Shown here in pieces: positions 1 to 7,425 of a stretch of 19,739 nt of DNA. The position numbers and the translations under genes were made by a program. The DNA lies in contig JAEWJO010000538.1 in NCBI GenBank assembly GCA_023386455.1, positions 1 through 19,739 on the forward strand. Direction: 5' to 3'. The stretch comes from Pseudomonadota bacterium. Lineage in GTDB: Bacteria > Myxococcota_A > Polyangia > Haliangiales > Haliangiaceae. The first letter of the stretch is position 1. Every line of letters begins with the position of its first letter. A model generated the notes under the pieces. That model saw nothing but the letters and a program-made list of their open reading frames with translations. It ran no database searches and had not been told where the DNA came from.

Positions 1-1242
1 GTCCTCGGCGCTGCGATCGGCCAGGAGCGTCTGCGCGACCTTGCGGTCGTCGTCGGTGATCCCGCTCGCGAGCTCGCGGATCTCGAGGACGAGCTGATCC
101 TGATCCTTGATCCGGATGTCGTCGGCCGACGGCGCGGCACGCCACGACACGTCGATCCGCGCGCTGTGGAACATGCGCTCGGCGTAGCGGCGCGCGGCGT
201 CGTTGACGATGAGGATCGCGATGCCGTGCTTGCCGGCGCGGCCCGTGCGTCCCGAGCGGTGGACGAGCACCTGCTGGTTCTGCGGCGGGTCGGCATGGAT
301 CACGAGGCCGAGGTCGGGCAGATCGAGTCCGCGTGCGGCGACGTCGGTCGCGACGCACACGCGCGCGCGGCCATCGCGGAGCGCCTGGAGCGCGGTGTTG
401 CGCTCGCGCTGCGTGAGCTCGCCGGACAACGCGGCAACGGAGAACCCGCGCTCGTTGAGCTCCGCGGCGAGCCGCGTGACTCCGTCGCGGGTCGCGCAGA
501 ACACGAGCGCGCCGGCGGCATCGTGATACCGGAGCAGGTTGACGACGGCGCGATCGCGCTCGCGCGGCACGATCGGGATCGCGTGGTACTCGATGTCGTG
601 GTGGCGCTCGCCCTCGCCGGAGGTCGCGATCCGCTGCGCGTTCTTCTGGTAGCGCTTCGCGAGCGTCGCGATGCCCTTGGGGATCGTCGCCGAGAACATC
701 AGCGTGCGGCGCTCGGCCGGCATCGCGTCGAGCAGGCGCTCGAGGTCCTCGCGGAAGCCCATGTCGAGCATCTCGTCCGCCTCGTCGAGGACGACGGCGT
801 CGATCCGGTCGAGCACGAGCGAGCCGCGCTCGAGGTGATCGCAGAGCCGACCGGGCGTGCCGACGACGAAGTGCACGCCGTACTGCAGCGCATCGCGCTC
901 GCGGCGAGGATCCATGCCGCCGACACACGTCGTCATGCGCGCGCCGGTCTCGGCGTAGAGCCACTGCAGCTCGCGGTGGACCTGCTGTGCGAGCTCGCGC
1001 GTCGGCGTGATGATGAGGGCGCGTGCAGCGCCGGCGCGTTCGAACCGCTCGGCCTCGCCGAGGAGACGCGGCGCGAGCGCGAGACCGAACGCGACGGTCT
1101 TGCCAGATCCTGTCTGCGCCGAGACGAGGAGGTCTCGATCGGGGGCTGCCTCGAGAACCGCGGCCTGGACCGGTGTCGGTTCGCTGTAGTTACGCGCGGC
1201 GAGCGCTCGACGAAGACTTGGATGTGCAGTGGTGAACGGCAA
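1..1242 (-). CDS. DEAD-box ATP-dependent RNA helicase (3' end outside window)
   Basis: An ATP-driven helicase that unwinds or remodels RNA duplexes in the cytoplasm. 414 codons are present without a stop, so the C-terminus lies beyond the left edge. Reading the minus strand from a TTG at 1242 shows every core motif in order: Q-motif (YSEPTPVQ, residues 19-26), Walker A AQTGSGKT (42-49), PTREL (80-84), GG and TPGR, DEAD (153-156), SAT (184-186), ATDVAARG (297-304) and HRSGRTGR (327-334). The region after about 350 begins a C-terminal extension that could be a DbpA-type RNA-binding domain, but too little is visible. TTG is chosen because it gives the common MPF... beginning of this subfamily and lies 10 nt from a TAGGGT hexamer; an in-frame GTG at 1254 is the alternative. 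It is divergent from the M16 operon. The family is certain; the exact paralogue (DbpA, DeaD or RhlE type) is not. Confidence 0.95.
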   Translation of the reverse strand, partial: MPFTTAHPSLRRALAARNYSEPTPVQAAVLEAAPDRDLLVSAQTGSGKTVAFGLALAPRLLGEAERFERAGAARALIITPTRELAQQVHRELQWLYAETGARMTTCVGGMDPRRERDALQYGVHFVVGTPGRLCDHLERGSLVLDRIDAVVLDEADEMLDMGFREDLERLLDAMPAERRTLMFSATIPKGIATLAKRYQKNAQRIATSGEGERHHDIEYHAIPIVPRERDRAVVNLLRYHDAAGALVFCATRDGVTRLAAELNERGFSVAALSGELTQRERNTALQALRDGRARVCVATDVAARGLDLPDLGLVIHADPPQNQQVLVHRSGRTGRAGKHGIAILIVNDAARRYAERMFHSARIDVSWRAAPSADDIRIKDQDQLVLEIRELASGITDDDRKVAQTLLADRSAED

Positions 1243-1252
1243 AGAGGCGCGC

Positions 1253-1258
1253 ACCCTA
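1253..1258 (-). promoter_or_regulatory. Putative -10 hexamer TAGGGT for the helicase
   Basis: On the minus strand TAGGGT ends 10 nt before the proposed TTG start at 1242. No convincing Shine-Dalgarno lies between them. It fits the TANNNT pattern seen before other leading genes of this window, but no -35 box is evident. Confidence 0.3.
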
Positions 1259-1280
1259 CGCGGACGGCGCTCGTGACGCA

Positions 1281-1300
1281 ATGCTGTCGCATGCTGTCGC
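1281..1300. repeat. Tandem 10-bp direct repeat in divergent intergenic region
   Basis: ATGCTGTCGC occurs twice in immediate tandem, 1281-1290 and 1291-1300. It lies between the divergent starts of the helicase and the M16 operon, where an operator for either gene could sit. Function unknown; chance is possible for only two units. Confidence 0.5.
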
Positions 1301-1336
1301 ACGCGCGTCGCTTGAATTCCCGTCGAGGACCCGTGC

Positions 1337-1342
1337 TAGCGT
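1337..1342 (+). promoter_or_regulatory. Putative -10 hexamer TAGCGT for the M16 operon
   Basis: TAGCGT ends 7 nt before the ATG at 1350. A TTGAAT at 1312-1317 could be a -35 box with a 19-bp spacer. A transcript starting at the usual distance would have essentially no leader. Confidence 0.4.
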
Positions 1343-1349
1343 CCGCGCC

Positions 1350-2687
1350 ATGCGACGGATTCTCTGTACGCTCCTCCTCGTGGCGGCGACGGCGCAGGCC
1401 GCGTACGCCGACGAGCCCAAGATCACCTATCAGAAGTTCGAGCTGCCGAACGGCATGCGCGTCTATGTCGTCGAGGACCACAAGGCCCCGACCGCGTACG
1501 GCGTCACCTGGTTCAAGGTCGGCAGCAAGGACGAGGTCGTGCACCGCACCGGCTTCGCGCACCTGTTCGAGCACCTGATGTTCAAGGGCTCGGCGCACCT
1601 GGCCGACGGCCTCATGGACAAGCTCCTCGAGTCCGCCGGCGGCTGGTCGAACGCGTTCACGTCGAGCGACATGACCGTGTACCAGAACGTCGCGAACTCG
1701 AACTTCCTCGAGCAGATGCTGTGGATCGACGCCGACCGCCTCGCCGGTCTGCTCGACACGTTCGACAAGGCCAAGCTCGACAACCAGCGCGATGTCGTGC
1801 TGAACGAGCGCCGCCAGAGCTACGAGAACCAGCCGTACGGCAACCACGAGCTGTTCATCCAGGAAGCGCTGTGGCCGCAGAACCACGGCTACCACTGGTC
1901 GACGATCGGCTACCCGGCGGACCTCAAGGCCGCCTCGGTGCCCGACGTCGCGGACTTCTTCAAGCGCTACTACCTGCCGAACAACGCGACGATGGTGATC
2001 GCGGGCGACGTGAAGTACGACGAGGTCAAGAAGCTCGTCGAGAAGTACTTCACGTGGATCCCCAAGGGCGCCGAGCCCGCGCGCCCGCAGTACAAGACGC
2101 CGGCGCCGATCACGAAGGAGATCGTGATCAACTCGACCGACGACGTGCAGGTTCCGCGCGTCTATCTGTCGTGGCGCGGACCGGCGCACTACACGACCGA
2201 GGAGCCGGCGCTGAAGATCGCCGCGGCGATGCTCGGCGACGGCAAGTCGAGCCGGCTCTACAAGCGCCTCGTCTATGATGAGAAGATCGCGCAGGACGTC
2301 TCGGCCTACTTCAATGGGGAGACGCTCGGTGGCGAGTTCCGGATCACGGCGACGGCGAAGCCCGGCGTCGATCCGAAGCGCCTCGTCAAGGAGATCACCG
2401 AGGAGGTCGCCAAGCTGTCGGCGACCGCGCCCGAGGCCAAGGAGCTCGAGCGCGCGCAGAACTCGTACGAGGCCGCATTCCTCGGCGGGCTCGAGGACAC
2501 GCTCCAGCGCGCGATCCAGCTCGCCGAGTACGACGTGTTCACGAACGACCCCGACTACTTCGCGAAGGACCTGGCGCGCTTCCGCGCCGTGACCTCCGCG
2601 CAGGTCAAGAACGCGGCGGCGAAGTATCTGAAGCCGAACATGCGCGTCAACCTGACGATCAGCCCCGGCAAGAAGGTGGTGAAGTGA
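1350..2687 (+). CDS. M16 family zinc metallopeptidase, catalytic subunit (secreted)
   Basis: A 445-residue pitrilysin-family (M16) peptidase, probably periplasmic. The ATG at 1350 starts a good signal peptide (MRRILCTLLL, Ala-rich, cleavage near residue 20). An in-frame ATG at 1281 would put 23 non-signal residues in front and is rejected. The inverted zinc motif HLFEH is at 71-75 and the downstream glutamate ligand is probably E153 in LNERRQSYE. A second M16 half follows, with SSRLYKRL, but at the positions of the family's substrate-binding R-x6-Y pair it has Val and Gln, so it probably needs a partner. The next gene supplies that pair and overlaps by one base (TGATG), indicating an operon and translational coupling. 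Length is normal for the short bacterial M16B type. The substrate cannot be told from sequence. Confidence 0.93.
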   Translation: MRRILCTLLLVAATAQAAYADEPKITYQKFELPNGMRVYVVEDHKAPTAYGVTWFKVGSKDEVVHRTGFAHLFEHLMFKGSAHLADGLMDKLLESAGGWSNAFTSSDMTVYQNVANSNFLEQMLWIDADRLAGLLDTFDKAKLDNQRDVVLNERRQSYENQPYGNHELFIQEALWPQNHGYHWSTIGYPADLKAASVPDVADFFKRYYLPNNATMVIAGDVKYDEVKKLVEKYFTWIPKGAEPARPQYKTPAPITKEIVINSTDDVQVPRVYLSWRGPAHYTTEEPALKIAAAMLGDGKSSRLYKRLVYDEKIAQDVSAYFNGETLGGEFRITATAKPGVDPKRLVKEITEEVAKLSATAPEAKELERAQNSYEAAFLGGLEDTLQRAIQLAEYDVFTNDPDYFAKDLARFRAVTSAQVKNAAAKYLKPNMRVNLTISPGKKVVK

Positions 2688-4156
2688 TGCGCCCCGCGGT
2701 CCTGTCTCGTTTCGTTATCTGTGCCGTGCTCGCGACCGCAACCGCCGTCGCCGCCGCACCGTTCGACAAGTCGGGGATTGCCGACTGGACGAAGGTCCCT
2801 GCGCCGACGAAGGAGCCGACGTTCAAGCCGCCGGTCGCCAAGCGCAGCAAGCTCAAGAACGGCATGTCGCTGCTGACGATCGAGAACCACTCGCTGCCGA
2901 TCGTGTCGATGTCGCTCGTCGTCCCGGGCGCCGGCGGTGCCGCCGATCCGAACGGCAAGTTCGGCCTCGCGTCGTTCACCGCCGACCTGCTCGACGAGGG
3001 CGCCGGCGGCATGTCGGCGATCGAGATCGCCGAGGAGCAGGACCGGCTCGGCGCGTCGATCCGCGCGTTCGCCGACGTCGATTACGCGAACGTCTCGGTC
3101 TCGACGCTGACGAAGACGCTCGAGCCGACGCTCGACCTGCTCGGCAAGATCGTCGCGCAGCCTGGCTTCGAGCAGAAGGAGTTCGATCGCGTGAAGGGCG
3201 ACCGCATGACGTCGCTCGAGCAGCGCCGCGATCGGCCGCGCGAGGTCGCATCGCTGATGCTGTCCGCCGCGCTCTACGGCCTGGACTCGGCCTACGGACA
3301 CCCGACGACGGGCTCGCGCGAGACGTTCAAGGCGCTCGCCGTCGGCGACGTCCAGGGCTTCTACAAGGAGCACTGGAACCCCGCCGCGATGACGCTGATC
3401 GTCGTCGGCGACTTCGAGCCGAAGGCGCTCCGCGCGAAGCTCGACGCGGGCCTCGGCGCGTGGAAGCCGACCGGCGTCAAGAAGCCGGCCCGCCCGACCG
3501 TCAAGGCGGCGAAGATCGACAAGCGCCTGATCGTCGCGGACCGCAAGGACGCCGCGCAGTCGGACGTTCGCATCGGCCTCGTCGGCATCGATCGCAAGGA
3601 CCCGCGCTACTACAAGTACGAGGTCCTCGCGAACGCGCTCGGCGGCAGCTTCACCTCGCGCCTCAACAACCGCCTGCGCGAGCAGCTCGGCATCACCTAC
3701 GGCGCGCGCGCCGGCGCCGACTATCGCGTCGTCTCGAGTCCGTTCATCGTCAGCACGGCGATCGTCAGCCCGGAGACCGGCACCGGTCTGACCGAGACCT
3801 TCAAGATCCTCGATGACGTCGCGGCGACCGATCTGCCGGCCGACGAGCTCGAGAAGGCAAAGCAGAACCTGATCCGCGCGCTGCCGGCGCAGTTCGGCAC
3901 GAACGCGGCCGTCGCCGGCTCGTTCGCAGACCTCGTGCTGTTCGGGCTGCCCGACAACTGGTACGCGGGCTACGCGACCAACGTGAAGAAGGTGACCGCG
4001 AAGGACGTCAAGGCGATCGCGAAGACGGTCATCCCGTCGAAGAAGATGGTCGTCTCGATCGTCGGTGACATGGCGAAGATCAAGGACGCCATCGCCAAGC
4101 TCGGCCTCGGCGAGCCCGACATGCGCGATCTCTACGGCATGCCCGCCGCGAACTAA
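2687..4156 (+). CDS. M16 family peptidase-like protein, non-catalytic partner subunit (secreted)
   Basis: A 489-residue M16-fold protein with an N-terminal signal peptide (MRPAVLSRFV, cleavage near residue 24). The ATG at 2687 shares its A with the TGA of the upstream gene. AAGGTG at 2673-2678 provides a Shine-Dalgarno 8 nt upstream; the GTG at 2684 is less likely. Where catalytic members have HxxEH this protein reads FTADLL (98-102), so it cannot bind zinc in the usual way. It keeps the R-x6-Y pair (R331, Y338 in LREQLGITYGA) used by the family for substrate binding. With the upstream gene it makes a complementary pair, like the characterised two-chain M16 peptidases of Sphingomonas. Inferred role: the substrate-clamping half of a periplasmic heterodimer. 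It ends 2 bp before a convergent pseudogene. Confidence 0.92.
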   Translation: MRPAVLSRFVICAVLATATAVAAAPFDKSGIADWTKVPAPTKEPTFKPPVAKRSKLKNGMSLLTIENHSLPIVSMSLVVPGAGGAADPNGKFGLASFTADLLDEGAGGMSAIEIAEEQDRLGASIRAFADVDYANVSVSTLTKTLEPTLDLLGKIVAQPGFEQKEFDRVKGDRMTSLEQRRDRPREVASLMLSAALYGLDSAYGHPTTGSRETFKALAVGDVQGFYKEHWNPAAMTLIVVGDFEPKALRAKLDAGLGAWKPTGVKKPARPTVKAAKIDKRLIVADRKDAAQSDVRIGLVGIDRKDPRYYKYEVLANALGGSFTSRLNNRLREQLGITYGARAGADYRVVSSPFIVSTAIVSPETGTGLTETFKILDDVAATDLPADELEKAKQNLIRALPAQFGTNAAVAGSFADLVLFGLPDNWYAGYATNVKKVTAKDVKAIAKTVIPSKKMVVSIVGDMAKIKDAIAKLGLGEPDMRDLYGMPAAN

Positions 4157-4158
4157 GG

Positions 4159-4519
4159 TTAGAACCTCGCGGTGTCGAGCCGCAGGCCGACCTGCAGCGT
4201 GCGCGGGGCTCCGAAGGTCTCGAGGCTCGCAGGCCCCGCGAGGTACCGGCGGTCGAGCAGGTTCTCGACCACGACGAAGCCCGCGAGCCCGCCGTGGATC
4301 CTGCGCGACGCGGTCGCGTCGACGAGCGCTTACGCGCCGAGCGACGAGGTGTTGCCGGTGTCGGCGAACTGGCGGCCGACGTACCGGACGGCGCCGGCGA
4401 GGGTCGCGATCTTCGGGTTGTCGTAGGTCAGCGTCGCGGTCGCGCGATGCTTCGGCGTCTGCGCGAGCCGCTTGCCGACGACCTCGGCGGTCGCCATGTC
4501 GCCGGCGTTCGTGATCGTC
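4159..4519 (-). pseudogene. C-terminal remnant of a TonB-dependent receptor-like barrel
   Basis: This 361-bp stretch aligns without any gap to 4748-5108, the 3' end of the intact barrel gene; I count about 43 mismatches by hand (88% identity). Most differences fall at third codon positions or are conservative, so the copy was once under selection as protein. It encodes only the last 120 or so residues of the barrel. A TAA in frame (around 4331-4333) replaces the tyrosine codon of SLGAYTLVD, so even this part cannot be translated through. The 5' two thirds are missing; similarity stops at 4519, 14 bp before the inverted-repeat element. It starts 2 bp after the convergent M16 stop codon. Confidence 0.85.
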
Positions 4520-4533
4520 AGCCGTTCCGAAAA

Positions 4534-4745
4534 GGGGACGGTCTTAAGTTGCTTAACTTGTGGCGCGTAGCAGCGCGAAATCCTTCGAGCCGGTACCACC
4601 AAGTTTAAGTTGTGCGCGGACACCGAATCAGGCGTCAGGTCCTCTGCCGGCACGTACCCGTAGCCACAACTTAATGTTAGCGGTACGCGTCTCCATGAAT
4701 CCCGGCACTTGCGGCCCACAAGTTAAGCAAGTGAAGACCGTCCCC
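4534..4745. mobile_element. MITE / REP-like non-autonomous element with 30-bp inverted ends
   Basis: The ends are 4534-4563 and 4716-4745, both beginning GGGGACGGTCTT when read inward and matching at 28 of 30 positions. A second, inner inverted pair TTAAGTTGTG / CACAACTTAA lies at 4605-4614 and 4665-4674, giving four related half sites. The inside is lower in GC than its surroundings and has no credible gene. Ends of the GGGGACGG type flanked by A-runs resemble repeats mobilised by REP-associated tyrosine (IS200-like) transposases; that link is by analogy. The element sits exactly between the truncated barrel copy and the stop codon of the intact one. Confidence 0.7.
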
Positions 4746-4747
4746 GT

Positions 4748-6307
4748 TTAGAAGCGCGCGGTGTCGAGGCGCAGGCCGAGATGCAGCGTGCGCGGTGCGC
4801 CGAACGTGTCGAGGCTGGCGGGGCCGGCGAGGTAGCGACGGTCGAGCAGGTTCTCGACCGCGACGAACCCGGCGAGGCCGCCGTGGATCTTGCGGGCGGC
4901 GGTCGCGTCGACGAGGGTGTACGCGCCGAGCGATGCGGTGTTGCTCGCGTCCGCGAACTGGCGGCCGACGTAGCGCACGGCGCCGGTGAGCGTCGCGATG
5001 CGCGGGTTGTCGTAGGTCAGCGTCGCGGTCGCGCGATTTTGGGGCGTCTGCGCGAGCCGCTTGCCGACGACCTCGGCGGTCGCCATGTCGCCGGCGTTCG
5101 TGATCGTCGATGCCGCGAACGTGTACTCGACGGTCGCGAGCCAGGCCTTTGCAGGGCGCCAGCTCGCCTCGGTGACGAGGCCGGTGATCGTGCCGTGGCC
5201 GAGGTTCGTGCGCTGCCGCGTGCCGTCGGGCAGGTCGGTCGCGGCGATCGGCCGGTCGATCTCGTTGCGGTACACGAACGCGCGCGCCTCGACGGGGCCG
5301 GCGGTGATCTGCGGGCCGACCTCCGCGCTCCAGATCGCCTCGGGGCGCAGGCTCGGGTTCGCGGCGGTCGCGGCGTCGGTGTCGAGGATCGGCCGGTAGA
5401 GCTCGCCGAGCGAGGGGGCGCGCAGCGCTCGCGTGCCGCGCGCGGCGAGGGCGAGCGTGTCGTCGACGCGATAGAGCGCACCGAGCTGCGGCTCGAACTC
5501 GATCTCGTTGATCTCCGGGTACTCGACCTCCATCTCGTCGAACACGCCGTACTTGAGCGCGGTCGTGCCGTTCAAGAAGCTCCACTTCTCGACGATGAAG
5601 CCGGTGCTGACGTCGAGCGACTCGATCACGCGGACGGTGTCGCGCAGGTAGGTATCGAGGATGCGGTGCTCGCCGCGCGTCGCCCGCAGCGGCGCGCTCA
5701 TGTGGGACGTGCCGTCGGTCGGCTCGTCCTCGAGCGAGCCGGACGCGCGTACGTAGCCGACGCCCGCGGCGAGCTCGTGCTCGAGACCGCCGGCGAGCAC
5801 GCGAGCGGAGCGCAGGCCGACGCGCGCGCCGAGCGTGCTCGTCGGAACCGAGATCGCATCGCCGGTGAGGTTCCGTGTCTCGCGCAGGCTCGACGTCTCG
5901 CCGAACACCTCGGCGTGCAGGTTGTTCCGCGTCCAGCGTGCGCCGTAGCGTGCGGACCGCGCGTCGGTCGCCGTGTCGTTCACCTCGCGGTCGCGTGCGT
6001 CGACGCTGCCGGTGAGCTCGAAGCCCATGCCGGCGAGCGTGTCGGACGCGCGTACGCTCGCGCTCTGCGTCGTCGTGCCGGCGTTCGCGATCGCCTCGAG
6101 GCGCCGCGTCCCGATCGGCCGCAGGCCGCCGGCAAATAGCAGATCGTCGGCGAACGTCGAGGGCGCCTCGCTGTCGTCTCCGGCCGTCTGTGCCGGCACT
6201 CCGTCGTCGGAGGCGGGCTGGGCCTCGGCGCTCACGATTGGGCCAACCATCCCGACGAGGGCTGCGAGACCAACTGATTTCGCACGCACGGCTGACGGCG
6301 AGTGCAT
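4748..6307 (-). CDS. TonB-dependent receptor-like outer-membrane beta-barrel protein, plug domain not recognisable
   Basis: About 519 residues from an ATG at 6307, which has GGTGG about 8 nt upstream; an in-frame GTG at 6319 would add four residues. A signal peptide ends near AEA-QP (about residue 28). After a short acidic linker the protein goes straight into amphipathic strands typical of a TonB-receptor barrel, including the late-barrel signature TRALRAPSLGELYRP...NPSLRPE, VENLLDRRYLAGP and a terminal Phe. The roughly 130-residue plug (TonB box, then VLVLVDG-like and GAGAINI-like motifs) that should come first is not seen, and only about 95 bp separate this gene from the upstream one, so it is not simply mis-started. 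Either a specialised porin-like derivative or a decayed receptor. Its close paralogue is the remnant at 4159-4519. Substrate unknown. Confidence 0.8.
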   Translation of the reverse strand: MHSPSAVRAKSVGLAALVGMVGPIVSAEAQPASDDGVPAQTAGDDSEAPSTFADDLLFAGGLRPIGTRRLEAIANAGTTTQSASVRASDTLAGMGFELTGSVDARDREVNDTATDARSARYGARWTRNNLHAEVFGETSSLRETRNLTGDAISVPTSTLGARVGLRSARVLAGGLEHELAAGVGYVRASGSLEDEPTDGTSHMSAPLRATRGEHRILDTYLRDTVRVIESLDVSTGFIVEKWSFLNGTTALKYGVFDEMEVEYPEINEIEFEPQLGALYRVDDTLALAARGTRALRAPSLGELYRPILDTDAATAANPSLRPEAIWSAEVGPQITAGPVEARAFVYRNEIDRPIAATDLPDGTRQRTNLGHGTITGLVTEASWRPAKAWLATVEYTFAASTITNAGDMATAEVVGKRLAQTPQNRATATLTYDNPRIATLTGAVRYVGRQFADASNTASLGAYTLVDATAARKIHGGLAGFVAVENLLDRRYLAGPASLDTFGAPRTLHLGLRLDTARF

Positions 6308-6378
6308 CCGACGCGCCACCGCGGAAGTGGTCGCGACGGCCGTGCGCCCGCTGGACAGCGTGGAGTGGCTGCGCGTGC

Positions 6379-6398
6379 GACGCGGCTAGCGCCGCGTC
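6379..6398 (-). terminator. Hairpin downstream of the Asp-box lipoprotein gene
   Basis: GACGCGGC and GCCGCGTC form a perfect 8-bp GC-rich stem with a 4-nt loop, starting 5 nt beyond the TAG stop (6404-6406) on the minus strand. No T-run follows, so it is at best a non-canonical terminator or an mRNA-end stabiliser between this gene and the barrel gene. Confidence 0.45.
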
Positions 6399-6403
6399 TC
6401 CGG

Positions 6404-7333
6404 CTAGCGGTGACCGAAACCGATCTCGTCGACGCCGCGCACGGTGCGCCCGACGTTCGGGCCCAGCCGCCACGTGAGGCCGGAGTCGTCCGTGACGAGC
6501 ACCGTGCCGTCGTCGCCGGCTGCGTAGCCCGTCGTATCGTGATGCACGTGGATCGTGTGGAGGCTCGCGGTACCGACGTACTGCAGCGTCACGCCGCCGT
6601 GGACGTCGATGTTCGCGATCGCACCGTTCGCGCCGACCGCGACGCCGCTGCCGTCCTCGTTGACGCGCAGATCGTCGAACACGATCGAGGGGTCGACCGC
6701 GAGCGGCTGCCAGGTCGCGCCGCCATTGATCGAGCGCATGATGCCGCGACCGGCCGTCATCACGATGTCGCCCGCAGGCGTCTGATGGATGGCGCGTGCG
6801 CCTGGGAGCGTCGTGCGGCGCTGGAGCGTACCGTCGCCGTACTGCCAGAAGCCGCCATCCTCGCTGATCGCGAGCACGCCGCTGTTGGCGAACGCCGCGG
6901 ACATCGAGCGAAAGCTCGCCGTGCCGTCCCCGAGGTTCGTCCAGGTCTCGCCGGTGTCGGTCGTCACGAGGAACGTGCCGTCGCCGCCGATGAACACCGG
7001 ACCATCGTCCTGGGTCGCGATCGTACGGAGGTGCGCGGTCGTCGGCACCACCTGTGCCGTCCACTCCTCGCCGCCGTCGCTGGTGTAGAGGAGCGTGCCG
7101 TGCTCGCCGGCGACCCACGCCTCGCCTGCGTAGCGGCACGCGATCGCGTTCAGCTGCTCGGTCGCGCCGAGATCGTAGTCGCCGACCCGGTCCTCGCCGT
7201 GGAGGTTGACCATGAGGCCGGCTTCGCCGACGAGCCACCCGCCACCGCCGCCACCTCCCGGCCCGCCTCCACCTTTCTTGCAGCCGCCGGCGGCGACCAG
7301 GCTCGCGAACATGATGGCGTATCTCGTCCTCAT
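6404..7333 (-). CDS. Lipoprotein with Asp-box (BNR/sialidase-type) repeats, beta-propeller-like
   Basis: 309 residues from an ATG at 7333, fixed by a strong Shine-Dalgarno GGAGG (7339-7343) five bases upstream. The N-terminus is a short signal with a lipobox-like AAGGC, Cys18 being the probable lipidation site, then a glycine-rich flexible linker (KKGGGGPGGGGGGG). The rest contains at least four Asp-box motifs, S/T-x-D/N-x-G-x-x-W: YTSDGGEEW, VTTDTGETW, RSINGGATW and VTDDSGLTW. These mark the blade turns of photosynthesis-assembly (Ycf48-like) and sialidase-type propellers. No sialidase catalytic residues are evident, so a binding or scaffold role is more likely than an enzyme. It precedes the plug-less barrel gene on the same strand, with a hairpin between. 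The partner or ligand is not known. Confidence 0.82.
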   Translation of the reverse strand: MRTRYAIMFASLVAAGGCKKGGGGPGGGGGGGWLVGEAGLMVNLHGEDRVGDYDLGATEQLNAIACRYAGEAWVAGEHGTLLYTSDGGEEWTAQVVPTTAHLRTIATQDDGPVFIGGDGTFLVTTDTGETWTNLGDGTASFRSMSAAFANSGVLAISEDGGFWQYGDGTLQRRTTLPGARAIHQTPAGDIVMTAGRGIMRSINGGATWQPLAVDPSIVFDDLRVNEDGSGVAVGANGAIANIDVHGGVTLQYVGTASLHTIHVHHDTTGYAAGDDGTVLVTDDSGLTWRLGPNVGRTVRGVDEIGFGHR

Positions 7334-7338
7334 CAGAT

Positions 7339-7343
7339 CCTCC
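7339..7343 (-). promoter_or_regulatory. Ribosome binding site GGAGG of the Asp-box lipoprotein
   Basis: GGAGG on the minus strand with a 5-nt spacer to the ATG at 7333. It decides the start: the open frame continues upstream past 7800 without a stop, and the extension has no protein-like character. Confidence 0.75.
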
Positions 7344-7425
7344 GTAGAAAAGGGTACGCCTCGATGAGGAGGGCACGCGCTCGATGTCGCACGCCGGCCG
7401 CGAAACAACGTGCAACGGGCTGTTT

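Noticed and set aside
166..1578. A 470-codon plus-strand frame opposite the helicase
   Set aside because: The minus strand encodes all DEAD-box motifs in order; this is its antisense shadow running into the M16 gene.
4330..4719. A 129-aa minus-strand frame joining element sequence to the barrel remnant
   Set aside because: It is a chance fusion of mobile-element sequence with a fragment ending at a premature TAA; there is no evidence of expression or function.
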